Source: Candidatus Omnitrophota bacterium (GTDB lineage: Bacteria; Omnitrophota; Gorgyraeia; 2-02-FULL-51-18; JAGOUK01). Taken from it: a stretch of DNA of 15,135 bases. The notes beneath the pieces are model-generated. The model did not search any database. It had not been told where the DNA came from and saw nothing but the letters and a program-made list of their open reading frames with translations. Location of the stretch: assembly GCA_015231685.1 (NCBI GenBank), contig JADGBA010000019.1, forward strand, positions 1 through 15,135, written 5' to 3'. Numbering within the stretch: the stretch's first letter is position 1; each line of letters opens with the position of its first letter. Positions 1 through 7,445 of this stretch are shown here, in pieces. The position numbers and the translations under genes are program-made.

Positions 1-227
1 ATCTGATACGCGGTCTGGAACGCGATGACCATTCCGATCAAAAAAATGATAATACCCGAAACCAGCAGGCTGTGGATCCCGATCTGCACCATCTGCTCGG
101 CGAGCCACCGGGGGCGACGCGGGGATCTGCCAAAAAAAACACACCGCAGCGTCTCTGTCGCGAGCAGCGTTGCCCCGCCAACGGTCTCAAAAGCCGCAAT
201 GAAGATTTTGCCGGTGCCGCTAATCAT
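1..227 (-). CDS. mlaE: MlaE-family ABC transporter permease, N-terminal part (cut by window edge)
   Basis: This is the first ~75 codons of a permease that continues past the left edge. The predicted start MISGTGKIFIAAFETVGG leads into a segment reading QMVQIGIHSLLVSG, then a hydrophobic stretch and GMVIAFQTAYQ. That combination is typical of the MlaE/YrbE permease family, where the amphipathic interface helix (QxxxIGxxSL) precedes a membrane helix ending in GMVxAxQxAYQ. In the Mla system the permease sits in the inner membrane and, with MlaF and MlaD, moves phospholipids between the inner and outer membranes. The ATG at 225-227 is the first start in this frame after the upstream gene's stop, 15 bases away. 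No strong Shine-Dalgarno is visible, so translation may be coupled to the upstream gene. The ATPase and MCE-domain partners would be expected further left and are not in view. Family assignment is by recognition of the N-terminal signature only. Confidence 0.8.
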   Translation of the reverse strand, partial: MISGTGKIFIAAFETVGGATLLATETLRCVFFGRSPRRPRWLAEQMVQIGIHSLLVSGIIIFLIGMVIAFQTAYQ

Positions 228-242
228 CGGGTGATCATCCCG

Positions 243-1661
243 TCAAAAAACTGTCTTTTTTTGGAGTCCAAAGAGCTGACCCTCATCGTTCAGTTCCATC
301 AGGAGGCTGTCCGAATCATTGAGACTGTATTCCATCCCCAGCTGCTCTTCTTCCGTCGCGGTGGAGTCAATTTGATTGGGATCACCCTGGGTCTTCTCGT
401 ACTTCAATTTGAACAGATCTCCGAAGCCGTGTTCCAGAAGCACAGTGTCCCCCCGGTCTTTGCGGCTCAAGGTCCAATCCCCGTAAATGACCTTGGCCTG
501 CTCGGTGCGTGCGATCAGGCGCTCGTAGGTCTTTTGATTCAGCAATTCTTCGACACGTACGGTTTGATCAGAAAAACGCATGCTTGACCCATCGGGCATC
601 ACCACGCGTGACTGCGAAATCCTGACGTCGGGATAAACCCCCTCAAAAACCAACTGCATATTCTTGAACTGTCCCTTCGCCACGGAATCCTCGTTGTGAA
701 TCGTCAAATTTCCGCGCATCTGCAATTGCTCCGGTGCCCCATCCAGAACAAGTTCACCGTCAAGCGTGCCCCCCAGGGGGCTCGCGTCTTTGAAACTAAA
801 AATATCATAAATCTGCCCGACCGGGTATGCCAAGGCGCTGAACACCAGGTGCACCCGCGCCTCGTGAGAAAGCGCCACCGTGCCCTTAAGATCAATCCCT
901 CCGAGCACCCGGGCTTCGTGTATCGCGAGCGTTTCGGGATTCAAGTCGAACCTCAAATGAGATTCCTCGGGCATCGGCTTCCAATTGATGACCGATCCCT
1001 GAGTTTCTGCGGTACCTGACAACCTGGCCGCGCCGGTCGTCGGCTCTTCTTCCAACTCGCCCACAATCCGGAGCCTGGTTGAAACATCCATCATGCCGAC
1101 GGGAAGATGGTCCACCGAAACAACCAGATTGAAGGTCCGGTATTCCATGGTGCCTTCAACGCCAGCCCGAATCCCCTTCGAATTCAGCCATTCGATGACA
1201 CCCTCATGGATGACGAGGCGGGCGTTCCTGCGAATTCTGTGAATCAGCCCCGAAAAAAGCTCAAAGCTTCGCGCTTGAGGGACCCCGGCCTCGGGTTTGA
1301 AGGGAGTATTGGTGACAAACACGGGTCTCTTGAGAACAATATCAAAATAGCCCGCGAAGTTTTCTCTCAAAAGATCCAGCAGACTGTAACGCATGCGAAT
1401 CTCGTCAGCACTGAATACCACCAGCGGTTCCCCGGATCCGCTTACGGGCACAGACGCGACCACGCCGCTCAAGACCACTTCACGGCCCAGGCGGGCATTG
1501 AATCCTTCAACCGAAACGTCGAGGCCCAGGGAGTCGCGTAGCGTGTCCTTCAAATAGGATTTGAATCGATTGCCGAGGTCACGGCGCTGCTGATGCAACC
1601 AAAAAAGCCCGCCGGCCGCGATGAGAGCCGCCAGGATGAGTGACAGAGCTTTCCAGCGCAT
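243..1661 (-). CDS. Membrane-anchored AsmA/TamB-like envelope protein
   Basis: A 472-residue protein with an N-terminal membrane anchor (residues ~5-23, after MRWK) and a long periplasmic body of alternating short hydrophobic and polar strands. Recurrent patterns such as GxLxGxLxLxG (GGTLDGELVLDG) and short repeated strand-turn units resemble AsmA, DUF3971 and TamB-type proteins, which form hydrophobic grooves for lipid transfer or help outer-membrane assembly. The C-terminus (LGMEYSLNDSDSL then FGLQKKTVF) resembles the terminal beta segments of TamB-like proteins and ends in phenylalanine; this comparison is inference. I chose the ATG at 1661 over the GTG at 1685 because GGGGGAGG lies just upstream of the ATG and the GTG has no Shine-Dalgarno. 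It follows clpC by 42 bases and precedes mlaE by 15 bases, so a link to lipid transport is plausible. No exact family can be named with certainty. Confidence 0.7.
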   Translation of the reverse strand: MRWKALSLILAALIAAGGLFWLHQQRRDLGNRFKSYLKDTLRDSLGLDVSVEGFNARLGREVVLSGVVASVPVSGSGEPLVVFSADEIRMRYSLLDLLRENFAGYFDIVLKRPVFVTNTPFKPEAGVPQARSFELFSGLIHRIRRNARLVIHEGVIEWLNSKGIRAGVEGTMEYRTFNLVVSVDHLPVGMMDVSTRLRIVGELEEEPTTGAARLSGTAETQGSVINWKPMPEESHLRFDLNPETLAIHEARVLGGIDLKGTVALSHEARVHLVFSALAYPVGQIYDIFSFKDASPLGGTLDGELVLDGAPEQLQMRGNLTIHNEDSVAKGQFKNMQLVFEGVYPDVRISQSRVVMPDGSSMRFSDQTVRVEELLNQKTYERLIARTEQAKVIYGDWTLSRKDRGDTVLLEHGFGDLFKLKYEKTQGDPNQIDSTATEEEQLGMEYSLNDSDSLLMELNDEGQLFGLQKKTVF

Positions 1662-1703
1662 GCGGCCTCCCCCCGAAACTCTCACAACTTGATGAATCAG
1701 CGG

Positions 1704-4178
1704 TTAAGCGGACATTTCAGCCGTTTGAGTGAAGGCGAGGCTGTCCTGACCGGCGACAACCCGGATCGGAATGCCGCTTTTGATCCGGCCGGCGATGATC
1801 TCCTCAGCCAGCGGGTCCTCAAGGTACCTCTGGATCATCCGCTTCAGGGGGCGTGCTCCGAGTTCCGGGTCATACCCCTTGGTGATAAGAAACTCCTTGG
1901 CGGATTCGTCCAGCTCCATCTCAATTTCCTTGTCGCGAAGTCGTTTTTTGACGTCACGGATCTCGTATTCAACGATTCCTTTGAGATCCTCGCGGGAGAG
2001 CTGGCGAAACACCACAATCTCGTCCACGCGGTTCAAAAACTCCGGCTTAAAGTGACGCTTCGCCTCTTCCATGAGACGCGTGCGCATACCCTCATAGTCG
2101 CTGGTCGAATCCGCAGCCCCGAAACCCAGGCCGGTTTTGCTCTTCAAGACATCCGCTCCGATGTTGGACGTCATGATCACCAGCGCATGCCGAAAACTAA
2201 CCTTGCGGCCGAAAGAGTCGGTCAGACGACCCTCCTCCATCACTTGCAGCAGGATATTAAAAACATCCGGGTGCGCCTTCTCAATTTCGTCGAGAAGCAC
2301 GATCGAATAGGGCTTGCGCCTCACCTTTTCGGACAACTGTCCGCCCTCTTCATACCCGACATACCCGGGCGGGGCTCCCACCAGTCTCGAGACGTTGAAT
2401 TTTTCCATATATTCGGACATATCGATCTGAATAATGGCGGTCTCGTCTCCGAAGATGAATTCGGCCAACGCTTTGGCCAGAAGGGTTTTACCGACACCGG
2501 TCGGGCCCAAAAAGATAAACGATCCCATGGGTCGCTTGGGATCTTTCAGGCCCGCACGGGAACGGCGGATCGCGTGTGAAATCGCGCGGATCGCCTGATT
2601 CTGCCCCACAATGCGGCCCTTGAGTTCCTCTTCGATTTGCATGAGCCGCTTCGTCTCCTCAGCCTCCATTCGTTGGACCGGAATCCCGGTGGTGCGGGTA
2701 ATCGTCTGCGCGATATCTTCCGCGCCGATCTCCGGACGAATCTGAGACCTTGCCTCCCGCCACTGGGTCTTGGTCTCTTCAAGCTGGCGCCGCATTTCCT
2801 TTTCCTTGTCCCTGAGCGCGGCCGCTTTTTCGAAGTCCTGTTCCTTGATGGTGCTTTCCTTCTGTTTCTTCAGATCCCCAAGGCTTTTTTCGAGATCCTT
2901 GATCTCCGGAGGCGTCATCATCACAGAGAGAGTTGCCTGCGCACCGGCCTCATCGATAAGGTCAATCGCCTTGTCCGGCAAAAAACGTCCCGAGATGTAC
3001 CGGTCCGACCATCGCGCAGCCGCCTCAACCGCTGCGTCCAGAATCTTTACCTTATGGTGTTTCTCATAGCGGTCACGAAGCCCTTTGAGAATCCGGATGG
3101 TGTCATCAACCGTAGGCGGTTCGACCATGATGGTCTGAAAACGCCTCTCAAGCGCCGCGTCCTTTTCGATGTATTTACGGTATTCGTCCAGCGTTGTGGC
3201 TCCCACACACTGAAGTTCTCCGCGCGAAAGCGCGGGCTTCAAAATGTTGGAGGCATCCACCGCGCCCTCGGCGCCGCCGGCTCCTACCAGCGTATGAAGC
3301 TCGTCGATAAAAAGAATCACATTCTCGGAACGGCGAATCTCATCCATCACGGCCTTGATGCGTTCCTCAAACTGTCCGCGATACTTGGTTCCGGCGACCA
3401 TGAGCGCCAGATCCAGCGTCACCACCCGCTTGTTTCTCAAAACATCGGGAATATCCCCGGAGACGATGAGTTGCGCCAACCCCTCAACAATAGCGGTCTT
3501 CCCGACGCCCGCTTCACCCAAAAGCACCGGATTATTCTTGGTTCGCCTGGCCAGAATCTGCATGACCCGCTGAATCTCATTGACGCGTCCGATCACCGGA
3601 TCAAGCTTGGAATCTCTGGCCATGCGGGTGAGATCTCTGCCGAAGGAATCCAGCGCCGGAGTCTTTGTCTTGGCGGTGGCGCCGCCTGCCGGCACCCCCG
3701 GAGGCATGGGTTGTCCCGGCTGGGCGGAAGCGCCCGGCGTCGCGGACCCCAGAAGCTTGATGACTTCGTCTCTCACCCGCTCAAGGTCCAACCCCAGATT
3801 CATAAACACCTGGCTGGCCACACCCTCACCTTCACGAATGAGTCCCAGCAGAAGATGTTCTGTCCCAATGTAATTGTGACCCAGGGCGCGCGCCTCGTCC
3901 ATCGCAAGTTCCATCACCTTCTTGGCCTTCGGAGTAAACGGCAAATCGCCGGACACAACGGTCGCCGGACCCGGCTGGACCAGCTTCTCCACCTCGAGGC
4001 GGATGTTGTCCAGACTCATACTCAGGCTTTGAAGCACCGCCGCCGCAACACCCTCGCCTTCACGCAGAAGTCCCAGAAGGATGTGCTCGGTCCCGATATA
4101 ATCGTGGTTAAAACGTTTGGCCTCTTGCTTGGCCAGAAGGATCACCTTGCGTGCGCGTTCGGTAAATTTATTAAACAT
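1704..4178 (-). CDS. clpC: ClpC-type AAA+ unfoldase of the ClpCP protease
   Basis: An 824-residue class I Clp/Hsp100 ATPase, the normal ClpC length. Two Clp N repeats occupy residues ~3-67 and ~78-143 (each with HxYIGTEHxLLGL). AAA1 has Walker A GEAGVGKT (221-228) and Walker B VILFIDE (287-293). A UVR motif (QDFEKAAALRDKEK, ~447-460) sits in the middle domain, the feature that separates ClpC from ClpA and ClpB. AAA2 has Walker A GPTGVGKT (558-565), Walker B IVLLDE (626-631) and the sensor-2 motif ELGARPLKR. A GLGFG loop (~683-687) matches the place of the ClpP-docking loop. ClpC unfolds substrates, including phosphoarginine-tagged proteins bound by its N domain, and feeds them to ClpP, which is not in this window. 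It follows mcsB by 70 bases with its own AGAGG ribosome site and an AT-rich promoter-like region, so it may be transcribed both from the operon and by itself. Confidence 0.98.
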   Translation of the reverse strand: MFNKFTERARKVILLAKQEAKRFNHDYIGTEHILLGLLREGEGVAAAVLQSLSMSLDNIRLEVEKLVQPGPATVVSGDLPFTPKAKKVMELAMDEARALGHNYIGTEHLLLGLIREGEGVASQVFMNLGLDLERVRDEVIKLLGSATPGASAQPGQPMPPGVPAGGATAKTKTPALDSFGRDLTRMARDSKLDPVIGRVNEIQRVMQILARRTKNNPVLLGEAGVGKTAIVEGLAQLIVSGDIPDVLRNKRVVTLDLALMVAGTKYRGQFEERIKAVMDEIRRSENVILFIDELHTLVGAGGAEGAVDASNILKPALSRGELQCVGATTLDEYRKYIEKDAALERRFQTIMVEPPTVDDTIRILKGLRDRYEKHHKVKILDAAVEAAARWSDRYISGRFLPDKAIDLIDEAGAQATLSVMMTPPEIKDLEKSLGDLKKQKESTIKEQDFEKAAALRDKEKEMRRQLEETKTQWREARSQIRPEIGAEDIAQTITRTTGIPVQRMEAEETKRLMQIEEELKGRIVGQNQAIRAISHAIRRSRAGLKDPKRPMGSFIFLGPTGVGKTLLAKALAEFIFGDETAIIQIDMSEYMEKFNVSRLVGAPPGYVGYEEGGQLSEKVRRKPYSIVLLDEIEKAHPDVFNILLQVMEEGRLTDSFGRKVSFRHALVIMTSNIGADVLKSKTGLGFGAADSTSDYEGMRTRLMEEAKRHFKPEFLNRVDEIVVFRQLSREDLKGIVEYEIRDVKKRLRDKEIEMELDESAKEFLITKGYDPELGARPLKRMIQRYLEDPLAEEIIAGRIKSGIPIRVVAGQDSLAFTQTAEMSA

Positions 4179-4186
4179 TTTGAATG

Positions 4187-4228
4187 CCTCTTTTTATTAT
4201 ATATTAATATACATTTCTAATATTGCAA
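4187..4228 (-). promoter_or_regulatory. Possible clpC promoter and ribosome binding site
   Basis: The mcsB-clpC gap is the only clearly AT-rich stretch in the window. Reading on the minus strand, TTGCAA (4228-4223) is followed 16 bases later by TAATAT (4206-4201). A perfect TATAAT also lies at 4201-4196 but has no good -35 at 16-18 bases. AGAGG (4191-4187) sits 8 bases before the clpC ATG and is a good Shine-Dalgarno. A start site driven by TAATAT would fall near 4194 and keep this ribosome site in the transcript; one driven by TATAAT would start within it. No CtsR-type tandem heptamer or CIRCE element is present. The promoter call rests on hexamer matching only. Confidence 0.45.
4200..4211. 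repeat. 12-bp perfect palindrome before clpC
   Basis: The sequence TATATTAATATA equals its own reverse complement and overlaps the candidate -10 region of clpC. This position would suit a repressor operator, but short palindromes arise easily in AT-rich DNA. It occurs once here, so no consensus can be drawn. Confidence 0.35.
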
Positions 4229-4248
4229 GCGGCGTTGAACCTGCAGCC

Positions 4249-5301
4249 TCAATTTCCGCCCAACTTCTGGCGGATCAGAAGCGCTCGCTTGATATCACGC
4301 TCGGATTGGGAAAGAAGCTTACCGTCCATGCGCTGCAAATGCGCCGGCTGTGTAAGAATAAAAAGTTCGTTCACGTCCTTGCGGCCAAATTCCGGCAGCA
4401 CCCCCAAATCAGCCCCCAGCCGGACCATGCTCAAATGATGAATAGTCTCCTTGCTGGTGATGATGTAGGCGTTCTTGAGAACTCCGAGTGCCCGCCAGAT
4501 TTTGTCATACAAGAGCTCGCGATTCTGTTTGATGAGTTGTTTGCGGGCGTTTTCTTCATGCCCGATAATCTGACGAATAATTCGTTCGATGTGATCAATC
4601 GTTTCGGGCTCGGATTGCCCCAGAGTGATCTGGTTGGAGACCTGAAACAAATTCCCTTCGGCGTCCGTTCCTTCTCCGTACAGGCCCCGCACCACCATCC
4701 CCAGTTTGGTGATGGCCTGGATCACCCGGTTGACCTGTTTGGTCATCACCAGTGCCGGTAAATGCAGCATCACCGAGGCGCGCATTCCGGTGCCGGTGTT
4801 GGTCGGACAGGCGGTGAGGTAGCCCCAGTGGGGATCAAAAGCAAAGGGAAGCGTCACCGAGAGCTCATTATCCAGCTGATTGGCAATCCTCCAGCCCTCC
4901 TGAAGCGCAAACCCCGATTGCATCACCTGCGACCGCAAATGATCCTCCTCGTTAACCATGATACTGATCATCTCCCGGTCGCTGATCGCCACAGCCTTGA
5001 ATTCCGGGCGCACAATTTGCTCGCGACTAACCAGATGCCGCTCAAGAAGAAATTGCTTGTCCAGGTCCGAGATGTCATTCATGTGGATCAGAATGGAGCC
5101 CTTGAGAATTTTTGACGCGGCAAATGCGGCCTCAGAGCGCGTCAGCACTTCGCGCTCCTGGCGCTTGGAAGCCCAATGTGAGAAGGCCAATGCGTCCAGA
5201 TTGCGCGCCAGCCGGATACGCGAACTCATGACAATGTCCGCGTTGGGGCCCGTGCCCCGAAGCCATTCGGAGGTTTGACCCAGGAGATTTCGAATACTCA
5301 T
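4249..5301 (-). CDS. mcsB: McsB protein arginine kinase
   Basis: A 350-residue member of the phosphagen (guanidino) kinase family that phosphorylates arginine side chains of proteins, marking them for ClpCP. Visible hallmarks are SSRIRLARNL (26-35) in the nucleotide site, NEEDHLR (117-123) with catalytic acidic residues, and CPTNTGTGMRASV (165-177) with the conserved active-site cysteine at 165. The glycine-rich loop RGLYGEGTDAEGN (205-217) and QITLGQSE follow. The C-terminal RDIKRA (335-340) matches the RDxxRA motif that forms the allosteric phosphoarginine pocket in studied McsB proteins, so this is a full bacterial arginine kinase and not a degenerate homologue. Its ATG overlaps the mcsA stop as ATGA, which implies translational coupling with the activator McsA. 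clpC follows 70 bases downstream. Confidence 0.97.
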   Translation of the reverse strand: MSIRNLLGQTSEWLRGTGPNADIVMSSRIRLARNLDALAFSHWASKRQEREVLTRSEAAFAASKILKGSILIHMNDISDLDKQFLLERHLVSREQIVRPEFKAVAISDREMISIMVNEEDHLRSQVMQSGFALQEGWRIANQLDNELSVTLPFAFDPHWGYLTACPTNTGTGMRASVMLHLPALVMTKQVNRVIQAITKLGMVVRGLYGEGTDAEGNLFQVSNQITLGQSEPETIDHIERIIRQIIGHEENARKQLIKQNRELLYDKIWRALGVLKNAYIITSKETIHHLSMVRLGADLGVLPEFGRKDVNELFILTQPAHLQRMDGKLLSQSERDIKRALLIRQKLGGN

Positions 5302-5849
5302 GCGGCGGGCTTCTTGCGGGACTCGAGACGACGGATTTCGTCTCTGAGCGCGACAGCTTCCTCGTACCTCTCCTGATCCACAGCCTTTTTTAGACGGACT
5401 TTGAGCTCGTCCAGGTTCACGGGAGCACTCTTGGTTGCGGGCCGGGGCGGCGGAGGCGGAGCCGTCGGGGCGGCAGGCGGCTTCTCCGGTTGCCCCGGAG
5501 GGGTTTTCCCGGCATGTTCGTTGGCGCTATGAATGCGCTTCAGCAAAGGGACAAGACTCGTCTTGAACGTCTCATAGCATCGCGCGCATCGCAGACGACC
5601 GATTTTCTTGAACTCATCGAAGGTCATCCCGCAGGCGGCGCACTTGACTTTCTGAACAGCGGTAGATGCCTTCGGCTTGTCCTGATCCGCAAGGCCCTGG
5701 AGAAGGTCCGCGATTCCAAAATGCTGCTCCATCTGAGTGCCGCGCTTTTTGGCGCAGCTCTCACAGAGATTGAGCTTTGTAACCTGATCGTTGATAATTT
5801 CGGTCAGATGAACGGTGGCCTTGTGCTTGGAGCACTCGTCACACAACAT
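5298..5849 (-). CDS. mcsA: McsA, zinc-binding activator of McsB
   Basis: A 183-residue protein with two zinc-binding modules and a C-terminal UVR motif, the McsA layout and usual size. Four cysteines in paired CxxC form (3/6 and 29/32) make the first module. A second set (70/73 and 88/91, in CAACGMTFDEFKKIGRLRC) makes the other. The UVR segment at ~144-178 contains RYEEAVALRDEIRRLE. McsA binds and activates the arginine kinase McsB. A proline-rich linker (about 117-138, including PPPPPRP) separates the zinc modules from the UVR helix pair; it looks longer and more proline-rich than in the Bacillus protein as I remember it. The start overlaps the 3' end of ilvE by 11 bases, and the stop overlaps mcsB by ATGA. 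The usual upstream ctsR repressor gene is absent, and ilvE occupies that place. Confidence 0.95.
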   Translation of the reverse strand: MLCDECSKHKATVHLTEIINDQVTKLNLCESCAKKRGTQMEQHFGIADLLQGLADQDKPKASTAVQKVKCAACGMTFDEFKKIGRLRCARCYETFKTSLVPLLKRIHSANEHAGKTPPGQPEKPPAAPTAPPPPPRPATKSAPVNLDELKVRLKKAVDQERYEEAVALRDEIRRLESRKKPAA

Positions 5850-6711
5850 ACCGCACGCCTTCCCGGCGGGTCAGGTCATGAAAAGCTTCCAGAAGTCCCG
5901 CAGTCACCGGGCCGGGGCGGCCCGCGCCAATGGTGCGGTTATCGACCTTGACGATCGGAACGATCTCGGCCGCCGTCCCCGTCAAAAACACCTCATCCGC
6001 GTTGAAAATATCATGCCGGGTCAGCACTTCTTCACGCACTTCCATCCCCCGCGCGACACCAAGCTCCATGACGCATTGGCGCGTGATGCCCTTCAGCAGG
6101 CCCAGGTGGGCCGGAGGAGTCAGGAGGCGGTTGTTCTTGATGATAAACACATTCTCCCCGGTGCACTCGGCAACAAACCCTTGAGACGAAAGCATGAGAG
6201 CCTCTTCATACCCGGACGTCACCGCTTCAATCTTGGCCAGAATATTGTTGAGATAATTCAACGATTTGATTTGAGGGTTCACTGCCTCGGGGACATTCCG
6301 GGTCGTGGCTACGGTGATGATTTCCAACCCCTTCTCATAGAGGCTCCTCGGATACAACTGAATATTGTCGGTGATGACAAAGTAAGAGGCGCGAGGGCAT
6401 TTTCGGGGGTCGAGGCCCAAATCCCCCACACCCCGTGTCACGACCACGCGGATGTAGGCGTTCTTTAAACGATTAGCTTGTAATGTCCGCACCACTGCGG
6501 CGGTCATCGCTTTTTGTGAAAGAGGGATTTTGAGCATCAGGGTATGGGCGGATTCGTAGAGCCGTTCGATATGGTCGTCCAGCTTGAACACAAGGCCGTT
6601 GTATGCCCGGATGCCTTCAAACACACCATCGCCATACAAAAGTCCATGGTCAAACACGGAAACCACCGCTTTATCTTTGGGGACCAGCTTGCCGTTCAAG
6701 AGAATTTTCAT
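5839..6711 (-). CDS. ilvE: Class IV PLP aminotransferase, branched-chain type
   Basis: A 290-residue fold-type IV pyridoxal-phosphate enzyme that most likely interconverts leucine, isoleucine and valine with their 2-oxo acids using glutamate. Family marks are DHGLLYGDGVFEGIRAY (21-37), YIRVVVTRG (86-94) and IKSLNYLNNILAKIEA with the likely Schiff-base lysine at 149. They also include EALMLSSQGFVAECTGENVF (170-189), whose Glu182 and following turn contact the cofactor, and LLTPP. Length and motifs match bacterial and archaeal IlvE. D-amino-acid aminotransferase and aminodeoxychorismate lyase belong to the same fold, so substrate range is inferred. It is joined to lolD by an ATGA overlap and to mcsA by an 11-base overlap, yet has no evident functional tie to either. 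No other branched-chain amino acid gene is nearby. Confidence 0.9.
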   Translation of the reverse strand: MKILLNGKLVPKDKAVVSVFDHGLLYGDGVFEGIRAYNGLVFKLDDHIERLYESAHTLMLKIPLSQKAMTAAVVRTLQANRLKNAYIRVVVTRGVGDLGLDPRKCPRASYFVITDNIQLYPRSLYEKGLEIITVATTRNVPEAVNPQIKSLNYLNNILAKIEAVTSGYEEALMLSSQGFVAECTGENVFIIKNNRLLTPPAHLGLLKGITRQCVMELGVARGMEVREEVLTRHDIFNADEVFLTGTAAEIVPIVKVDNRTIGAGRPGPVTAGLLEAFHDLTRREGVRYVV

Positions 6712-7445
6712 GAGACTGATCTGACCGCTCCTCTCGTGCCTTGGATCGAAACCTGCGTCACCGCCCCGTCCACCAACTGGATCGTCCGGTCCGCAATCCC
6801 GGATATTCTATCATCATGAGTGACGATTACGACCGTTTTTTTCCTTTCGGTAACAAGACTTTTCAGATAGATCCGGATTTGTTCACTGTGACGCGAATCG
6901 AGATTACCGGTCGGCTCATCGCAAAGGATGACCTCGGGGTCATTCATCAGAGCCCGCGCGATCGCCACACGCTGCATTTCGCCCCCCGAAAGCTCCAGCG
7001 GGTAGTGCGATTCCCTTTGGGAGAGCCGGACCTCATCAAGAAGCATGCGGGCGCGCTTCTTCGCGCCGGGGTTCCAGATCCGGCGTATCCTGGCCGGAAG
7101 CATGACGTTCTCCAGAGCCGTCAAATCGTTCAAGAGGTTATAAAACTGAAACACAAGCCCGATCCTGCGGTTCCTCAGACGCGCCCGCACGCCTTCCCCG
7201 CCGCGTTTGATCGCCTTACCCCACCAGAGAACACGGCCCGAGGAGGGCTCATCAATACCGCTCAAGAGATTAAGGAGTGTGGTTTTTCCTGCGCCGGAAG
7301 GCCCCATCACCGCCACGAGCTCAGCCGGACCAAAGGTAGCGGAAACGCTTTTGAGTACCTCAAGCCGGGTGGTTTTGAGGCGGCCGCGTTTTTCATAAAC
7401 CCGGCAAAGATTTTCCGCCACAAGCGGAGAAACGGCATCACTCAT
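6708..7445 (-). CDS. lolD: LolD-type lipoprotein-releasing ABC transporter ATPase
   Basis: A 245-residue ABC ATPase of the LolD/MacB/FtsE group. Walker A GPSGAGKT is at 48-55, the Q-loop at Gln100 (GLVFQFYNLL), the signature LSGGEMQRVAIARAL at 152-166, Walker B VILCDEPTGNLD at 172-183 and the H-loop His210 (VIVTHDD). GEMQRVAIARAL and EPTGNLD are characteristic of this group. It powers extraction of outer-membrane lipoproteins from the inner membrane by its LolC/E partner. The ATG overlaps the end of the permease gene by 8 bases (ATGAGTGA), which couples the two subunits and supports the Lol assignment over MacB. The 3' end overlaps ilvE by ATGA. Confidence 0.93.
   Translation of the reverse strand: MSDAVSPLVAENLCRVYEKRGRLKTTRLEVLKSVSATFGPAELVAVMGPSGAGKTTLLNLLSGIDEPSSGRVLWWGKAIKRGGEGVRARLRNRRIGLVFQFYNLLNDLTALENVMLPARIRRIWNPGAKKRARMLLDEVRLSQRESHYPLELSGGEMQRVAIARALMNDPEVILCDEPTGNLDSRHSEQIRIYLKSLVTERKKTVVIVTHDDRISGIADRTIQLVDGAVTQVSIQGTRGAVRSVS

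Noticed and set aside
228..242. Short CGGG...CCCG inverted repeat between the AsmA-like gene and mlaE as a terminator
   Set aside because: The stem is only four base pairs with no following T tract, and it sits in a 15-base gap inside an evident gene series.
1661..1685. GTG at 1685 as start of the AsmA/TamB-like gene
   Set aside because: No Shine-Dalgarno precedes the GTG, while GGGGGAGG precedes the ATG at 1661, and the membrane anchor begins immediately after that ATG.
2637..4220. 527-codon open frame on the plus strand opposite clpC
   Set aside because: It is the antisense shadow of clpC, whose protein is clear from end to end. The antisense product has no recognisable motif and is histidine, arginine and leucine rich, as expected from a GC-rich reverse strand.
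4179..4248. CtsR or CIRCE operator before clpC
   Set aside because: No tandem GGTCAAA-type heptamers and no TTAGCACTC inverted repeat are present; only an AT-rich palindrome is seen.
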